From positions 186,001 to 250,000 of the forward strand of contig NC_020548.1 in NCBI RefSeq assembly GCF_000349945.1: DNA of 64,000 bases. Reading direction: 5' to 3'. Position 1 is the stretch's first letter. Every line of letters begins with the position of its first letter. The stretch comes from Azoarcus sp. KH32C (GTDB lineage: Bacteria; Pseudomonadota; Gammaproteobacteria; Burkholderiales; Rhodocyclaceae). Positions 11,395 through 20,715 of this stretch are shown one piece after another. The notes under the pieces were generated by a model. That model searched no databases, was not told the DNA's origin, and saw only the letters and a program-made list of their open reading frames with translations. Both the position numbers and the translations under genes were made by a program.

Positions 11395-13356
11395 TCAGAG
11401 CCGGAAACGCCCCACCATGACGTGGAGCTCGTTGCTCAATTGCGCCAACTCGACGCTGGACGCGGCAGTGCCTTCCATCGTCGCGGCCGCCTGATCGGCG
11501 CTGGTCCGGATGCTCTCCATGCTCCGATCGACCTCGGCCGCGACCGAACTTTGCTGTTCGGCCGCAGCGGCGATCTGCTGGTTCAAGCGATGGATGGCCG
11601 CGACCGCCTCGGCAATGCTGTGCAACGCACCTTCGGTCTCGCCGACGTCGCCAACCGAGAGCCGCACGAGTTCGCTGCTGATGGTGATCTGCCGTACCGA
11701 ATCCTGCGCGCTTCGCAGCAAGGCACGGACGAGATCCTCGATCTCGACGGTCGATTTCTGCGTGCGCTGCGCGAGAAGACGCACCTCGTCGGCGACCACG
11801 GCGAAGCCGCGCCCCTGCTCTCCGGCGCGGGCCGCTTCGATTGCGGCATTGAGCGCAAGCAGATTCGTCTGTTCGGCGAGCCCCTTGATCACGTCGAGCA
11901 CGGCGCCGATGTTTTGCACCTCGCCGTGGAGGATGCCCATGCTGTCGCTCGCCGAAGTCGCCGCTGCAGCCAGTTGCTCGATGCGCCCGATGCTGTTCTT
12001 CACCACGTGTCGGCCGCTCTGGACGGCGGCGTCCGCCGATTCCGCGGCCGATGCCGCATCTTCGGCGCTGCGCGCGACCTCGTGAACGGTCGTCGCCATC
12101 TCGCTCATGGCCGTCGCCACCTGCTCGGTTTCCGCTTTCTGGCTGCTCACTTCAGCGTTGCTGCGCTCGGCCGCGACGGAGAGACTTTGGGCTGAATCCG
12201 CAATCCTTCCGATTCCGGCTTGCAGGCCCCCGACGATGCCTCCGAGCGCCGAAGACATCCGATCCATGGCGCGCATCAGTTGCCCGACCTCGTCCGCGCC
12301 CCGGACATCGATTTTCTCCGTCAGATCGCCATCGGCGATACGGTCGGCCACCCGGATCGCGTTGCCGAGGCGACGGACAACCACGCGCGTAATCAGCGCC
12401 GCGGCGCCCAGCCCGACCAGCAAGGCTGCAGCCGAAGAGATCAGGATGAAACCGCTGCTGGCGGCGAGGTGATCCCGCATTGCGTAAGCCTGCTGCCCGT
12501 AGGCCTGGTCAACCTGCCGCAACACGTCATCGGCGCGCGCCCGCATCTGCGCGTGGACCTTGCGTTCCTGCGCCAAGAGGCCGGTGTACTCCTTCAGTCT
12601 GTCTGCGAAGCCGCCGAGATGGGACTTCGCCTCCACCAGCACGCCGCGGTAGGCCGGATCGCCGCCCGCCGCATCGAGGAGCTTCGCGATCACGGCCAAG
12701 GCCTGGTCGGTCTGCGCGATCGTCATTGCGCCCTCGCCCGCCGCCGCGTCGTCCTTGCGGCTCTGCTCCAGGCGGACACGGGCTTCGTTGATCGCCTGAA
12801 GCGCCAGACGCGCGACCTCGCCGAGTTCTCCGGCCTGTCCCACCAGGCCGGCACCCTCGCGCCCGTGCGACGCCTTCAGGGCCGACAAGCCATCTTCCAT
12901 GAACTGGCCACGGACCAGATCGAGCGTACCGGTCACGTTCTGCACCGACCAGGCGGCCGATTCGAGGGCGAGATCCTTCTTCTGGGAGAGATCCACGAAC
13001 TGGTCGAAGGCCTCCCGGTAGCCGCGCACGGCGGCATCCACCTCGTCCATCGCCGCCGCGTTCGCCGGAGAGCGTGCTCTCAAGGCTTCGCTCGAAGCGA
13101 GAATGCCGTCGAGGCTGCCGCGCACCGCATCCGCGGACGCAGCATCGCCCGTCAAAGAGAAGCTCCGCTCCTCCACGCGAACCCGCAGCGCGGCATCGCT
13201 GATCTGCGACATCTGCTTGAGCAGATCGAAGCGCCGGTCGGCCGCCTGCATCGTGCTCACGGCGATCGCAGCCACCATTCCAGTGAGCAGCAACACCAGA
13301 CCGAAGCCGCATGCGAGCTTCTTCGCCAGGCTCAAATCGGCAAATTGCCACTGCAC
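11395..13356 (-). CDS. Methyl-accepting chemotaxis protein
   Basis: The 653-residue chemoreceptor has a first membrane helix near residues 13-35 and a long helical periplasmic domain of about 270 residues, a length that fits the HBM or double four-helix class. A second helix follows near residue 300, then HAMP and the signalling domain. The cytoplasmic tip contains NAAIEAARAGEQGRGFAVVADEVR, the conserved hairpin. I chose the GTG at 13356 because the protein then begins MQWQFADLSLAKKL, like other receptors, with a GGAGGA about 10 bases upstream. It starts 55 bp after gbcB in the same orientation, so it may be co-expressed with betaine degradation. The ligand is unknown. Confidence 0.93.
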   Translation of the reverse strand: MQWQFADLSLAKKLACGFGLVLLLTGMVAAIAVSTMQAADRRFDLLKQMSQISDAALRVRVEERSFSLTGDAASADAVRGSLDGILASSEALRARSPANAAAMDEVDAAVRGYREAFDQFVDLSQKKDLALESAAWSVQNVTGTLDLVRGQFMEDGLSALKASHGREGAGLVGQAGELGEVARLALQAINEARVRLEQSRKDDAAAGEGAMTIAQTDQALAVIAKLLDAAGGDPAYRGVLVEAKSHLGGFADRLKEYTGLLAQERKVHAQMRARADDVLRQVDQAYGQQAYAMRDHLAASSGFILISSAAALLVGLGAAALITRVVVRRLGNAIRVADRIADGDLTEKIDVRGADEVGQLMRAMDRMSSALGGIVGGLQAGIGRIADSAQSLSVAAERSNAEVSSQKAETEQVATAMSEMATTVHEVARSAEDAASAAESADAAVQSGRHVVKNSIGRIEQLAAAATSASDSMGILHGEVQNIGAVLDVIKGLAEQTNLLALNAAIEAARAGEQGRGFAVVADEVRLLAQRTQKSTVEIEDLVRALLRSAQDSVRQITISSELVRLSVGDVGETEGALHSIAEAVAAIHRLNQQIAAAAEQQSSVAAEVDRSMESIRTSADQAAATMEGTAASSVELAQLSNELHVMVGRFRL

Positions 13357-13411
13357 CCCCCGCTGCACTCCTCCTCTACGTTCCACGTAAACCCTTTTCC
13401 CGGTGCTACGG

Positions 13412-14509
13412 TTATCGATCCAGAACCAGATCCGACAAGGGTTTGCTGCAGCAGGGCAGGAACATGCCCTGGTCGATCTCGCGCTGGCGGATGCCACCGC
13501 CATGCTTCATATCGACGCTACCCGACGTCAGCTTCGACTTGCAGGTCCCGCACATGCCCTTGGTGCAGGAAACCGGCAGGCGGAGCCCTGCGGCACGGGC
13601 CGCCTCGAGCACGGTCTGCTCCGGCGCGCAACGCACCGAGACTCCGCTCTTCGCGAACTGCACGTCGAAGCCTTCGGCGACTTCCGTAGCGACAGCCGGC
13701 GCTGCCTCCTCTTCGGCCGCGGCGCCGAAGTTGAAGCTCTCCTCGTGGTAGCGCCGCATGTCGAATCCCGCAGCCTCGAGCAGCGCGCGCACGGCAGCCA
13801 TGTAGGGCTCGGGACCGCAGCAGAAGATCTCGCGCTCGGCAAAATCCGGGGCGATGGCACCGAGCAGCGACTGCGTCAGGCGACCGGTGGGAGCCGCCCA
13901 GTCGGGCTCGTCACCCAGCTGCTCGCACACGAACGCCGTCCGGAAGCCCGGCTGGTTGATCGCGAGGAGACTCAGCTCGCGGCGGAAGACGATGTCTTTC
14001 GGCGTGCGCGCGCTGTGCACGAAGACGATGTCGCAGGGTTCGGCCAGATCGTGCACGCTCCGCGACATCGACATCAGCGGCGTCACGCCGGAACCGCCCG
14101 ACAGGAACAGGTACTTGGCCGCCGGATGCAGACTGGCGGAAAACTCGCCGGACGGCCCCAGGGCACGCAGGCTCATGCCGGGCTGAAGATGGTCGTGCAG
14201 CCAGTTCGACACCTTGCCGCCGGGAACCCGTTTCACGGTGATCGAAAGGGTGTCGGGGCGGGTCGGCGGCGAGGAGATCGTGTAGCAGCGGTTGATCGCT
14301 TCGCCATCGATCTCCAGTTCCAGCGTGAGGAACTGACCCGGCAGGAAGCGGAACAGCACCGGGCGCCGCGCGCGGAACAGAAAGGTGACGACGTCATGCG
14401 TCTCCTGGCGCCGCTGGCTGCACACCAGCTCATCGTCCTCGTCGCTGTTCCACAACGGCGGCAAGCCGCACCAGGCATCCGCCGCAAAGCGGTCGTTCGG
14501 GGCATTCAT
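13412..14509 (-). CDS. gbcB: Glycine betaine demethylase, reductase subunit
   Basis: The 365-residue protein has the FNR-type reductase layout. A flavin-binding barrel carries the RCYTISSP motif, an NAD-binding domain has FLSGGSGVTPLMSM, and the C-terminal plant-type ferredoxin has CTKGMCGTC plus a later CC pair for a 2Fe-2S cluster. It passes electrons from NAD(P)H to the Rieske oxygenase GbcA. It lies 15 bp downstream of gbcA. The pair demethylates glycine betaine to dimethylglycine and releases formaldehyde in Pseudomonas. Confidence 0.95.
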   Translation of the reverse strand: MNAPNDRFAADAWCGLPPLWNSDEDDELVCSQRRQETHDVVTFLFRARRPVLFRFLPGQFLTLELEIDGEAINRCYTISSPPTRPDTLSITVKRVPGGKVSNWLHDHLQPGMSLRALGPSGEFSASLHPAAKYLFLSGGSGVTPLMSMSRSVHDLAEPCDIVFVHSARTPKDIVFRRELSLLAINQPGFRTAFVCEQLGDEPDWAAPTGRLTQSLLGAIAPDFAEREIFCCGPEPYMAAVRALLEAAGFDMRRYHEESFNFGAAAEEEAAPAVATEVAEGFDVQFAKSGVSVRCAPEQTVLEAARAAGLRLPVSCTKGMCGTCKSKLTSGSVDMKHGGGIRQREIDQGMFLPCCSKPLSDLVLDR

Positions 14510-14524
14510 GTCCTGATCCTCAGC

Positions 14525-15766
14525 TCAGCCCAGCGCCGCGCGCAGCCGCTCGATGTACCAGTTGGCGAACTTCTCGACCAGCGCCTCGGTGTAGGGCGAA
14601 TACGGGCCGGGCTCAAAGGCGGGGCTCGCGGCACCGCGCTGCGACATCTCGACCAGCGCGCCGTCCTGGCGATTGGTCGCCTTCCACACCTCGGTGAGCT
14701 TCTCCAGATCGTAGTCGCGCCCTTCCACCGCATCCTTGTGGACCAGCCACTTGGTGCGCACCAGGGTGTGTTCGGCATCGATCGGCAGCACGCTGAAAGT
14801 GACGATGTGGTCGCTCATGAAGTGGTGCCAGGAATTCGGCTGGGTCCAGAACGACAGCCCGCCGAGCTTGCGGTCGGTGAAATCGGCCAGCAGCTTCTCG
14901 CAGGCCACGCGCGCGTCCATCGTCTGCGACTCCCCCGCCTTGTCGAGCGGCAGGCGCTGCGTGCGGAAGCCGGTGACACGGCTGTCGAGCATTTCGATCT
15001 CGGCCGACTTGAGGCCCGCCGCTTCCCAGCGCGCATGCTCGCGCTCGATGAGGTCGTAGAAGCCCTGCACCGCCTCGGCATTCGCCGGCGAAGGCTGGTA
15101 GCCGAAGCCGAACTCGTAGATCGAGCTGGTGAGCTCCGGGTGATTGCTGACGCAGTGGTAGCACTCGCGGTTGTTCTCCATCGTCAGCTTCCAGTTGCCG
15201 GCTTCGACGTAGTCGTCCTGCATCACCACCTTGCAGTCGGCGATACGATGTGGAGCGATGTAGGGCTCCATCGCTGCGCGCATCTCCTCGAAGTCGGCAG
15301 GCGGCTGCTCGGCCAGACAGATGAAGATCAGACCGGCGAGATTGCCGACGTGCACGGGCTTGAGGTTGTGGCGACTGAAATCGAAGTCCTCGCCCATGTG
15401 CTCGTTGTGGATGAGCTTGCCGGACAGGTCATAGGTCCATTGGTGATAGGGACAGACCAGGTTGCCGACGCTGCCCTTGTGCTCGTTGCAGAGCTGGGCA
15501 CCGCGATGGCGGCACACGTTGTGGAAGGCGCGCACGTTCATGTCGTCGTCGCGCACGACCACGATCGACGCACGGCCGAGCTTGACCGTGAAGTAGTCGC
15601 CCGGCTCGGGGATGTCCGGCTCCACCCCGACGTAGATCCAGTGGCGACCGAAGATCGCCTCCATGTCGAGATCGTAGATTTCGGCCGCGGTATAAAACGG
15701 CGCTTCGAGGTTGTAACCGGGCTGACGGGCGAGAATCAGCTCTCGCACAGGGCTGGATATCTTCAT
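14525..15766 (-). CDS. gbcA: Glycine betaine demethylase, Rieske oxygenase subunit
   Basis: The 413-residue oxygenase carries a Rieske 2Fe-2S motif (CRHRG ... CPYHQW) in its N-terminal third. The mononuclear iron site appears as NNRECYHCVSNHPE, with the E/D-H-H arrangement. Its length and pairing with gbcB match GbcA, which uses O2 to remove one methyl group from glycine betaine. A choline- or carnitine-type oxygenase is a less likely alternative, because the rest of the betaine route is linked. The gene is divergent from the small membrane protein at 15953. Confidence 0.94.
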   Translation of the reverse strand: MKISSPVRELILARQPGYNLEAPFYTAAEIYDLDMEAIFGRHWIYVGVEPDIPEPGDYFTVKLGRASIVVVRDDDMNVRAFHNVCRHRGAQLCNEHKGSVGNLVCPYHQWTYDLSGKLIHNEHMGEDFDFSRHNLKPVHVGNLAGLIFICLAEQPPADFEEMRAAMEPYIAPHRIADCKVVMQDDYVEAGNWKLTMENNRECYHCVSNHPELTSSIYEFGFGYQPSPANAEAVQGFYDLIEREHARWEAAGLKSAEIEMLDSRVTGFRTQRLPLDKAGESQTMDARVACEKLLADFTDRKLGGLSFWTQPNSWHHFMSDHIVTFSVLPIDAEHTLVRTKWLVHKDAVEGRDYDLEKLTEVWKATNRQDGALVEMSQRGAASPAFEPGPYSPYTEALVEKFANWYIERLRAALG

Positions 15767-15855
15767 GTTCTCTCCGCTGGTCTTTTAATGATTTAGTGTT
15801 CGACGGGAGGATGTTGGCGCAGCTGCACCGGCGCCACTTATGCACTGCCGACGCA

Positions 15856-15874
15856 AGTCTCCTCGATTGCGACA
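15856..15874 (+). promoter_or_regulatory. Candidate GbdR-like operator upstream of gbcA
   Basis: AGTCTCCTCGATTGCGACA matches the glyA-upstream copy at 13 of 19 positions, including ATTG-GACA. It lies about 90-108 bp before the gbcA start, in the divergent region. It is the weakest of the three copies. Confidence 0.35.
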
Positions 15875-15952
15875 TCGCGCCGCCCGCGCGCTCCGCCAGC
15901 GAAGTGTTCCGATCTTGTCTATTTTGGAGTAAGCCCTTCAAGGGACATGGTT

Positions 15953-16147
15953 ATGAACAGACCCTACGTCAAGACCGAGCGCTTGGTGGCGGTATTCATC
16001 CTGGGCACCCTGCTGTTCAACTACCCACTGCTCGCCCTGTTCAACCGCCCCATCATGGTCGGAGCCATTCCGCTGGTCTTTGCCTATGTCTTTGTCGCCT
16101 GGGCGCTCGTGATCGGCCTGCTCATGCTGATCATGGAGAGCAAGTAG
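15953..16147 (+). CDS. Small two-helix membrane protein coupled to the SLC5 sensor
   Basis: This 64-residue protein has two hydrophobic segments (VAVFILGTLLFNYPLLALF and PLVFAYVFVAWALVIGLLML). I chose the ATG at 15953, because AGGG lies 8 bases upstream; the ATG at 15947 is too close. It ends 4 bp before the start of the SLC5-STAC-GGDEF-EAL gene, so the two are probably translated together. The arrangement recalls the small CbrX-type frame preceding cbrA in Pseudomonas and the small subunits found beside sodium:solute symporters. Its function is unknown; stabilising or gating the large protein is an inference. Confidence 0.8.
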   Translation: MNRPYVKTERLVAVFILGTLLFNYPLLALFNRPIMVGAIPLVFAYVFVAWALVIGLLMLIMESK

Positions 16148-16151
16148 AAAC

Positions 16152-19100
16152 GTGCCGGCCTGGATCATCATCCTTGTCGGAGCGCTCTATCTGGGGCTGC
16201 TCTTCCTGATCGCCTATCGCGGCGACAAAGCGGCCAGTGCGGGACGAAGCCTGATCGCCAACCCTTACGTGTATTCCCTGTCGCTCGGCGTTTTTGCCAC
16301 CGCGTGGTCCTTCTACGGCAGCGTCGGGCGCGCAGCCGAAAGTGGGATCGAATTCCTGGCCACCAACCTCGGCCCGACGGTCATGATCACCCTTTGGTGG
16401 GTGGTGCTGCGCAAGATCATCCGCGTCGCGAAGGAAAACCGCATCACCTCGCTGGCCGACTTCATTTCCTCTCGCTACGGCAAGAGCCAGGCGGTGGCTG
16501 CGCTGGTCACCCTGATCGCGGTGATCGGTGTCACCCCTTACGTTGCGCTCCAACTGAAGGCCATCGATATCAGCTTCCACCTGCTGCGCGGATACCCCCA
16601 GATCCTCACGGCGGTGCCCGCGCCCAAGAACGTCTGGAGCGACACGGCATTTCACGTCGCCCTCATCCTGGCTGCCTTCACCATCGTGTTCGGGACGCGC
16701 ACGCTGGATGCGTCGGAGCGCCACGAAGGTATGGTCGCGGCGATTGCCTTCGAATCGCTGGTCAAACTGGCTGCCTTCCTCGCCGTCGGCGTCTTCGTCG
16801 CGTGGGGCATGTACGACGGCCTCACGGATATCTTCACGCGCGCCGCCGCAGTGCCTCAAATCGCCCGGGTGTTCACCATCGACGACGGCTCGGCAGGCCG
16901 CCCAAGCAATTGGGTCTCGCACTTTTCCGTCGGCTTTGTGAGCCTGCTGGGGATCATGTGCCTGCCCCGCCAGTTCCAGGTCGCGGTGGTCGAGAACGTC
17001 GACGAAGCGCACCTCATCAAGGCGGTCTGGCTCCTGCCGCTCTATCTCTTCCTGTTTTCCTTGTTCGTCCTGCCGATCGCCTTCGGCGGACTCCTGCACT
17101 TCGGTGCAGGGGCCGTAAACCCCGACACCTTCGTCCTCACCCTGCCGATGTCCGCCGGAAAGGAAGGGCTCGCGCTGCTCGTGTTCCTCGGCGGGCTCTC
17201 GGCCGGCAGCGGCATGGTCATCGTCGAGACCATTGCCCTGTCGACGATGGCCTGCAATGACCTGGTGATGCCCGGCCTGCTGCGCATCAAGGCGCTGCGC
17301 CTGTTCGATCGCGCCGATCTCTCCGGGCTGCTGCTCGCTATCCGGCGCATTACCATCGTGATCGGGCTACTGCTCGGCTACGCCTACTATCGACTGGCGG
17401 GCAACGCCTACGCGCTGGAGCAGACCGGCGTCATCTCCTTCGCCGCCATCTCCCAGTTCGCGCCAGCGCTGCTGGGCGGCCTCTACTGGAAAGGCGCCAC
17501 CCGGAACGGTGCCCTCGCCGGCATTACGGCCGGTTTCCTGGTTTGGGTCTACACGCTCCTGCTGCCGGCAGCCGCCCGTTCCGGCTGGCTGCCGATCGCT
17601 TTCGTCGAGGAAGGACCATTTTCGATTGCGCTGCTCCGGCCGCTTGCCCTGTTCGGTCTCGAGGGGCTCGACGAGATCAGCCACACATTGCTGTGGAGCA
17701 TGCTCGCCAATATCGGCGCTTATCTGGTCGTGTCGATCATGAGCGACCAGAGCGCCATCGAACAGACACAGGCCGCGGCCTTCGTCGATGTCTTTCAGTC
17801 GGAGCGGCGTGTCGGCGAGAACTGGCGGGTCAGCGGCTCACTGCCGGACCTCCATGCGCTGATGTTGCGGATGCTTGGCGCCGACGGTGCCCAGCGCGTG
17901 TTTGCCGAGTTTGCCCGCCGGCGCGGCCTGGACTGGCCACGGGAAATCGATGCCGAGCTGGCCAGCCAATGCGAAGCTCAGCTTGCGGGGGTCATCGGCG
18001 CGGCCTCGGCAAGAGTCATGCTCGCTTCGGTCGTGCAGCACGAATTCCTGCGCGACAGCCTCACCGGCCTGCCCAACCGCGCGCTGCTGGTGATGCGGAT
18101 CGGCGATGCACTGGAGCGACACCGGCTCAAAGGCGGCGGCTTTGCCCTGCTCTTCGTCACGCTGGACCGGTTCCGCCTGATCACCGACAGCCTCGGCGGC
18201 GCCGCAGGCGACCAGATGCTGCTGGCCGTGGCGCAATGCCTTGGTGCGGGGCTGCGCGTCGGCGACACGATCGCCCGCATGCCCGGGGAGAGTTTCGCCA
18301 TCCTTCTCGACGAAGCCCATGACCCTGGCGAGGCAACCCGCTTTGCCGACCGGATCCAGAACGACCTGAGCGCAGGCTTCAACATCGAAGGGCATCAACT
18401 CTTTACCTCCGCAAGCATTGGCGTCGCACTCGGTCATCCGGGCTATAGCAGCGCGGAAGATCTGCTGCGCGACGCCGAAACCGCCGCCCACGGCGCGTCC
18501 CGGCGCGGCGGGGCATGCCACGAGGTGTTTGCCGCCGACATGCATGCGCGCGTCGTGGCCCTCCTCGAAATGGAGACCAAGCTGCGCCAGGCGGTGGCCG
18601 GCGGCGAAGAATTCCGGGTCTTCTACCAGCCCATCGTCTCGCTGCAAACGGGCCGGCTGGCGGGGTTCGAGGCGCTGGTGCGAATGCGCCGCCCCGACGG
18701 CACCCTCGTGCCACCGAGCGAATTCATTCCCCTCACCGAGGAGACCGGCCTCATCGTCTCCATCGGACGCTGGGTGCTCGCCGAAGCCTGCCGCCAGATG
18801 CGGGAGTGGCAGCAACGCCATCCGCAATGTCTGGCCATGCAGATGAGCGTGAATCTCGCCGGGCGGCAGTTTGTGCAGAGCGATCTGAGCCAGCAGATCG
18901 AAGCCGTGTTGTCCGAGACCGGCCTCGACGTCAAAAGCCTCAAGCTCGAAGTCACCGAGACGGTCATCATGGAGCACGCCGAAGCGGCGACAGCCATCCT
19001 GGAAAAGCTGCGCAATCTGGGCGTGAAACTGCTGATGGACGACTTCGGCACCGGCTTTTCGTCGCTCTCCTATCTGCACCGGTTTCCGGTCGACACCTTG

Positions 19101-19343
19101 AAGATCGACGCATCCTTCGTGCGCCGCATGGACGCCGACCGCAAGGCGGCCGATATCGTCGACACCATCGTCGCCCTGGCGCGGACCCTCAACATGGATC
19201 TCATCGCCGAAGGGATCGAGACCGCCGAGCAACTCGCCCGGCTGCGAACATTGCAGGTCGAGTACGGGCAAGGCTACTACTTCGCCAAACCGCTCGATGC
19301 CGGGGAGGCCGAGGCGATGATTGTTGCGCGGCCAAGCTGGTAG
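16152..19343 (+). CDS. SLC5-type transporter-sensor fused to STAC, GGDEF and EAL domains
   Basis: This 1063-residue protein begins with an SSS/SLC5 sodium:solute symporter domain of about 13 helices (residues about 1-500). A STAC-like linker follows (about 560-632, with the GAASARVMLASVV motif known from CbrA and CrbS). A GGDEF domain then spans about 633-790 and an EAL domain about 800-1055. The GGDEF signature reads MPGESF near 710-715, so cyclase activity is unlikely. The EAL site is complete: EAL at 839-841, NLAGRQF, EVTE, DDFGTG near 963, LKID, AEGIE and QGYYF. The predicted role is a substrate-responsive c-di-GMP phosphodiesterase in the inner membrane. It starts with GTG, four bases after the small membrane gene. 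Its position divergent to gbcA suggests, but does not prove, a link to betaine. Confidence 0.92.
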   Translation: MPAWIIILVGALYLGLLFLIAYRGDKAASAGRSLIANPYVYSLSLGVFATAWSFYGSVGRAAESGIEFLATNLGPTVMITLWWVVLRKIIRVAKENRITSLADFISSRYGKSQAVAALVTLIAVIGVTPYVALQLKAIDISFHLLRGYPQILTAVPAPKNVWSDTAFHVALILAAFTIVFGTRTLDASERHEGMVAAIAFESLVKLAAFLAVGVFVAWGMYDGLTDIFTRAAAVPQIARVFTIDDGSAGRPSNWVSHFSVGFVSLLGIMCLPRQFQVAVVENVDEAHLIKAVWLLPLYLFLFSLFVLPIAFGGLLHFGAGAVNPDTFVLTLPMSAGKEGLALLVFLGGLSAGSGMVIVETIALSTMACNDLVMPGLLRIKALRLFDRADLSGLLLAIRRITIVIGLLLGYAYYRLAGNAYALEQTGVISFAAISQFAPALLGGLYWKGATRNGALAGITAGFLVWVYTLLLPAAARSGWLPIAFVEEGPFSIALLRPLALFGLEGLDEISHTLLWSMLANIGAYLVVSIMSDQSAIEQTQAAAFVDVFQSERRVGENWRVSGSLPDLHALMLRMLGADGAQRVFAEFARRRGLDWPREIDAELASQCEAQLAGVIGAASARVMLASVVQHEFLRDSLTGLPNRALLVMRIGDALERHRLKGGGFALLFVTLDRFRLITDSLGGAAGDQMLLAVAQCLGAGLRVGDTIARMPGESFAILLDEAHDPGEATRFADRIQNDLSAGFNIEGHQLFTSASIGVALGHPGYSSAEDLLRDAETAAHGASRRGGACHEVFAADMHARVVALLEMETKLRQAVAGGEEFRVFYQPIVSLQTGRLAGFEALVRMRRPDGTLVPPSEFIPLTEETGLIVSIGRWVLAEACRQMREWQQRHPQCLAMQMSVNLAGRQFVQSDLSQQIEAVLSETGLDVKSLKLEVTETVIMEHAEAATAILEKLRNLGVKLLMDDFGTGFSSLSYLHRFPVDTLKIDASFVRRMDADRKAADIVDTIVALARTLNMDLIAEGIETAEQLARLRTLQVEYGQGYYFAKPLDAGEAEAMIVARPSW

Positions 19344-19458
19344 CGCGGGCTCCCCTTTTCCGGACCCGCCATGCTTTCCGGCAGCTATGACTTCGCGACT
19401 GCGCATCTACGGCAAGCACCTAAACTAGGAAATCAGGATCGGCTTTCGCGGCGGGAAC

Positions 19459-19482
19459 TCCCGGAGGCCGGGTTTTCTTCTT
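19459..19482 (+). terminator. Possible rho-independent terminator
   Basis: A short stem CCCGG-agg-CCGGG is followed by TTTTCTTCTT, 120 bp after the SLC5-EAL stop and before the solute-binding protein gene. The stem is only 5 bp, so termination may be partial. Confidence 0.4.
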
Positions 19483-19512
19483 CAGTAGCCCCTTTCCCAA
19501 GGAGGCAATGCG

Positions 19513-20625
19513 ATGAAAGATGCAGCGATCAGAGTCGGCGTCGTTACGGACCAATCGGGTCCGCTGTCGGTGATGGGCATTGCCAACGCCAACGTAGCCA
19601 GGATGGTCATCAACGACATCAACGCCCAAGGCGGGCTGCTCGGTCGGCAGATCGACCTGTACCTCGAGGACAGCGCAACGACCGACAGCGTGGCCGAGGC
19701 GAAGGCGGCCAAGCTCGTCGAGCAGGACAAGGTCGACGTCATCCTCGGCGGGATCTACAGCTCGACCCGGCAGGCGATCAAGCGCGCGGCCGTTGAAAAG
19801 GCCGGCAAGCTCTATATCTACCCGGAGCAGTACGAGGGGCAGGAATGCCATCCCCTGATCTTCTGCACCGGCCCGGTGCCGGCGCAGCAGCTCGAACCGA
19901 CGATTCCCTGGCTGATGCAGCAGACGGGGGCGAAGAAGTTCTACCTGCCATCGGCCGACTATATCTGGCCGCGCATCATGAACAAGAAGGTCCGTGAACT
20001 GGTCACCGCCAACGGCGGCCAGATCGTCGGCGAGGAGTACTTCCCGCTGGACCATGCCGACTACGCAAGAACCGTCGACAGCATCATGTCGACCGGTGCG
20101 GAGGTGGTCTTCAATACGACCGTTCCCCCCGGGGTTGTGCCGTTCCTCGATCAGCTGCACCGGGCCGGTTTCAAGAAGCGCGGCGGAATACTGATGTGCA
20201 CCTACTTCGAGGAGAACATCCTGCCGCTGTTTCCGGTCGAGCATGTGGACGGCCTCTACGGCTGCCTCGACTACTATCAGGCGGTCAGCGATCCGTTCAG
20301 CAAGGAACTGCTCGATCGGTACAACCAGCTCTACCCCGGTGGCGCCAAATTGACCGGGGGCAGCGCGGCCACCGGCATGTATCGGGGCCTGAAACTGTGG
20401 GAGGCCGCAGTGAAGGAGGCGGGCTCGCTGAAGCAGGAAGACGTCATCAAGGCGCTCGACCATGCGACGATCGCCGAGGGGCCGGGCGGCCCGGCGCAAA
20501 TGGTGCCGGGCCAGCATCACGTCCGGATGAACATGTACGTCGCCCAGGTGAGCAACGGCAGCTTGAACGTCGTCAAAGACCTCGGGGCATTCGATCCGAA
20601 GGAGTGCCTGCAGGGTGTGAAGTAG
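19513..20625 (+). CDS. Urea/short-chain-amide type solute-binding protein lacking a signal peptide
   Basis: The 370-residue protein has the periplasmic-binding fold of the AmiC/FmdD/UrtA family. Family features are GVVTDQSGPLSVMG at the start, the segment GGIYSSTRQA, and YPEQYEGQEC. An AAGGAGG stands 7 bases before the ATG and the mature-like domain begins at residue 6, so no export signal is encoded. AmiC, the cytoplasmic amide sensor of Pseudomonas, is also leaderless. No permease or ATPase gene is intact nearby; only a livF relic lies 3.4 kb downstream. It could be a cytosolic ligand sensor or a remnant of a lost ABC operon. Confidence 0.85.
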   Translation: MKDAAIRVGVVTDQSGPLSVMGIANANVARMVINDINAQGGLLGRQIDLYLEDSATTDSVAEAKAAKLVEQDKVDVILGGIYSSTRQAIKRAAVEKAGKLYIYPEQYEGQECHPLIFCTGPVPAQQLEPTIPWLMQQTGAKKFYLPSADYIWPRIMNKKVRELVTANGGQIVGEEYFPLDHADYARTVDSIMSTGAEVVFNTTVPPGVVPFLDQLHRAGFKKRGGILMCTYFEENILPLFPVEHVDGLYGCLDYYQAVSDPFSKELLDRYNQLYPGGAKLTGGSAATGMYRGLKLWEAAVKEAGSLKQEDVIKALDHATIAEGPGGPAQMVPGQHHVRMNMYVAQVSNGSLNVVKDLGAFDPKECLQGVK

Positions 20626-20715
20626 AAGACCAAGGAAGGCAACGAGCCGCCTGCTGCTCCGGGAACTCGTCACGTACAATGCAATCCGAATTAAGCCCCT
20701 CTCTCCCGGAACGCG

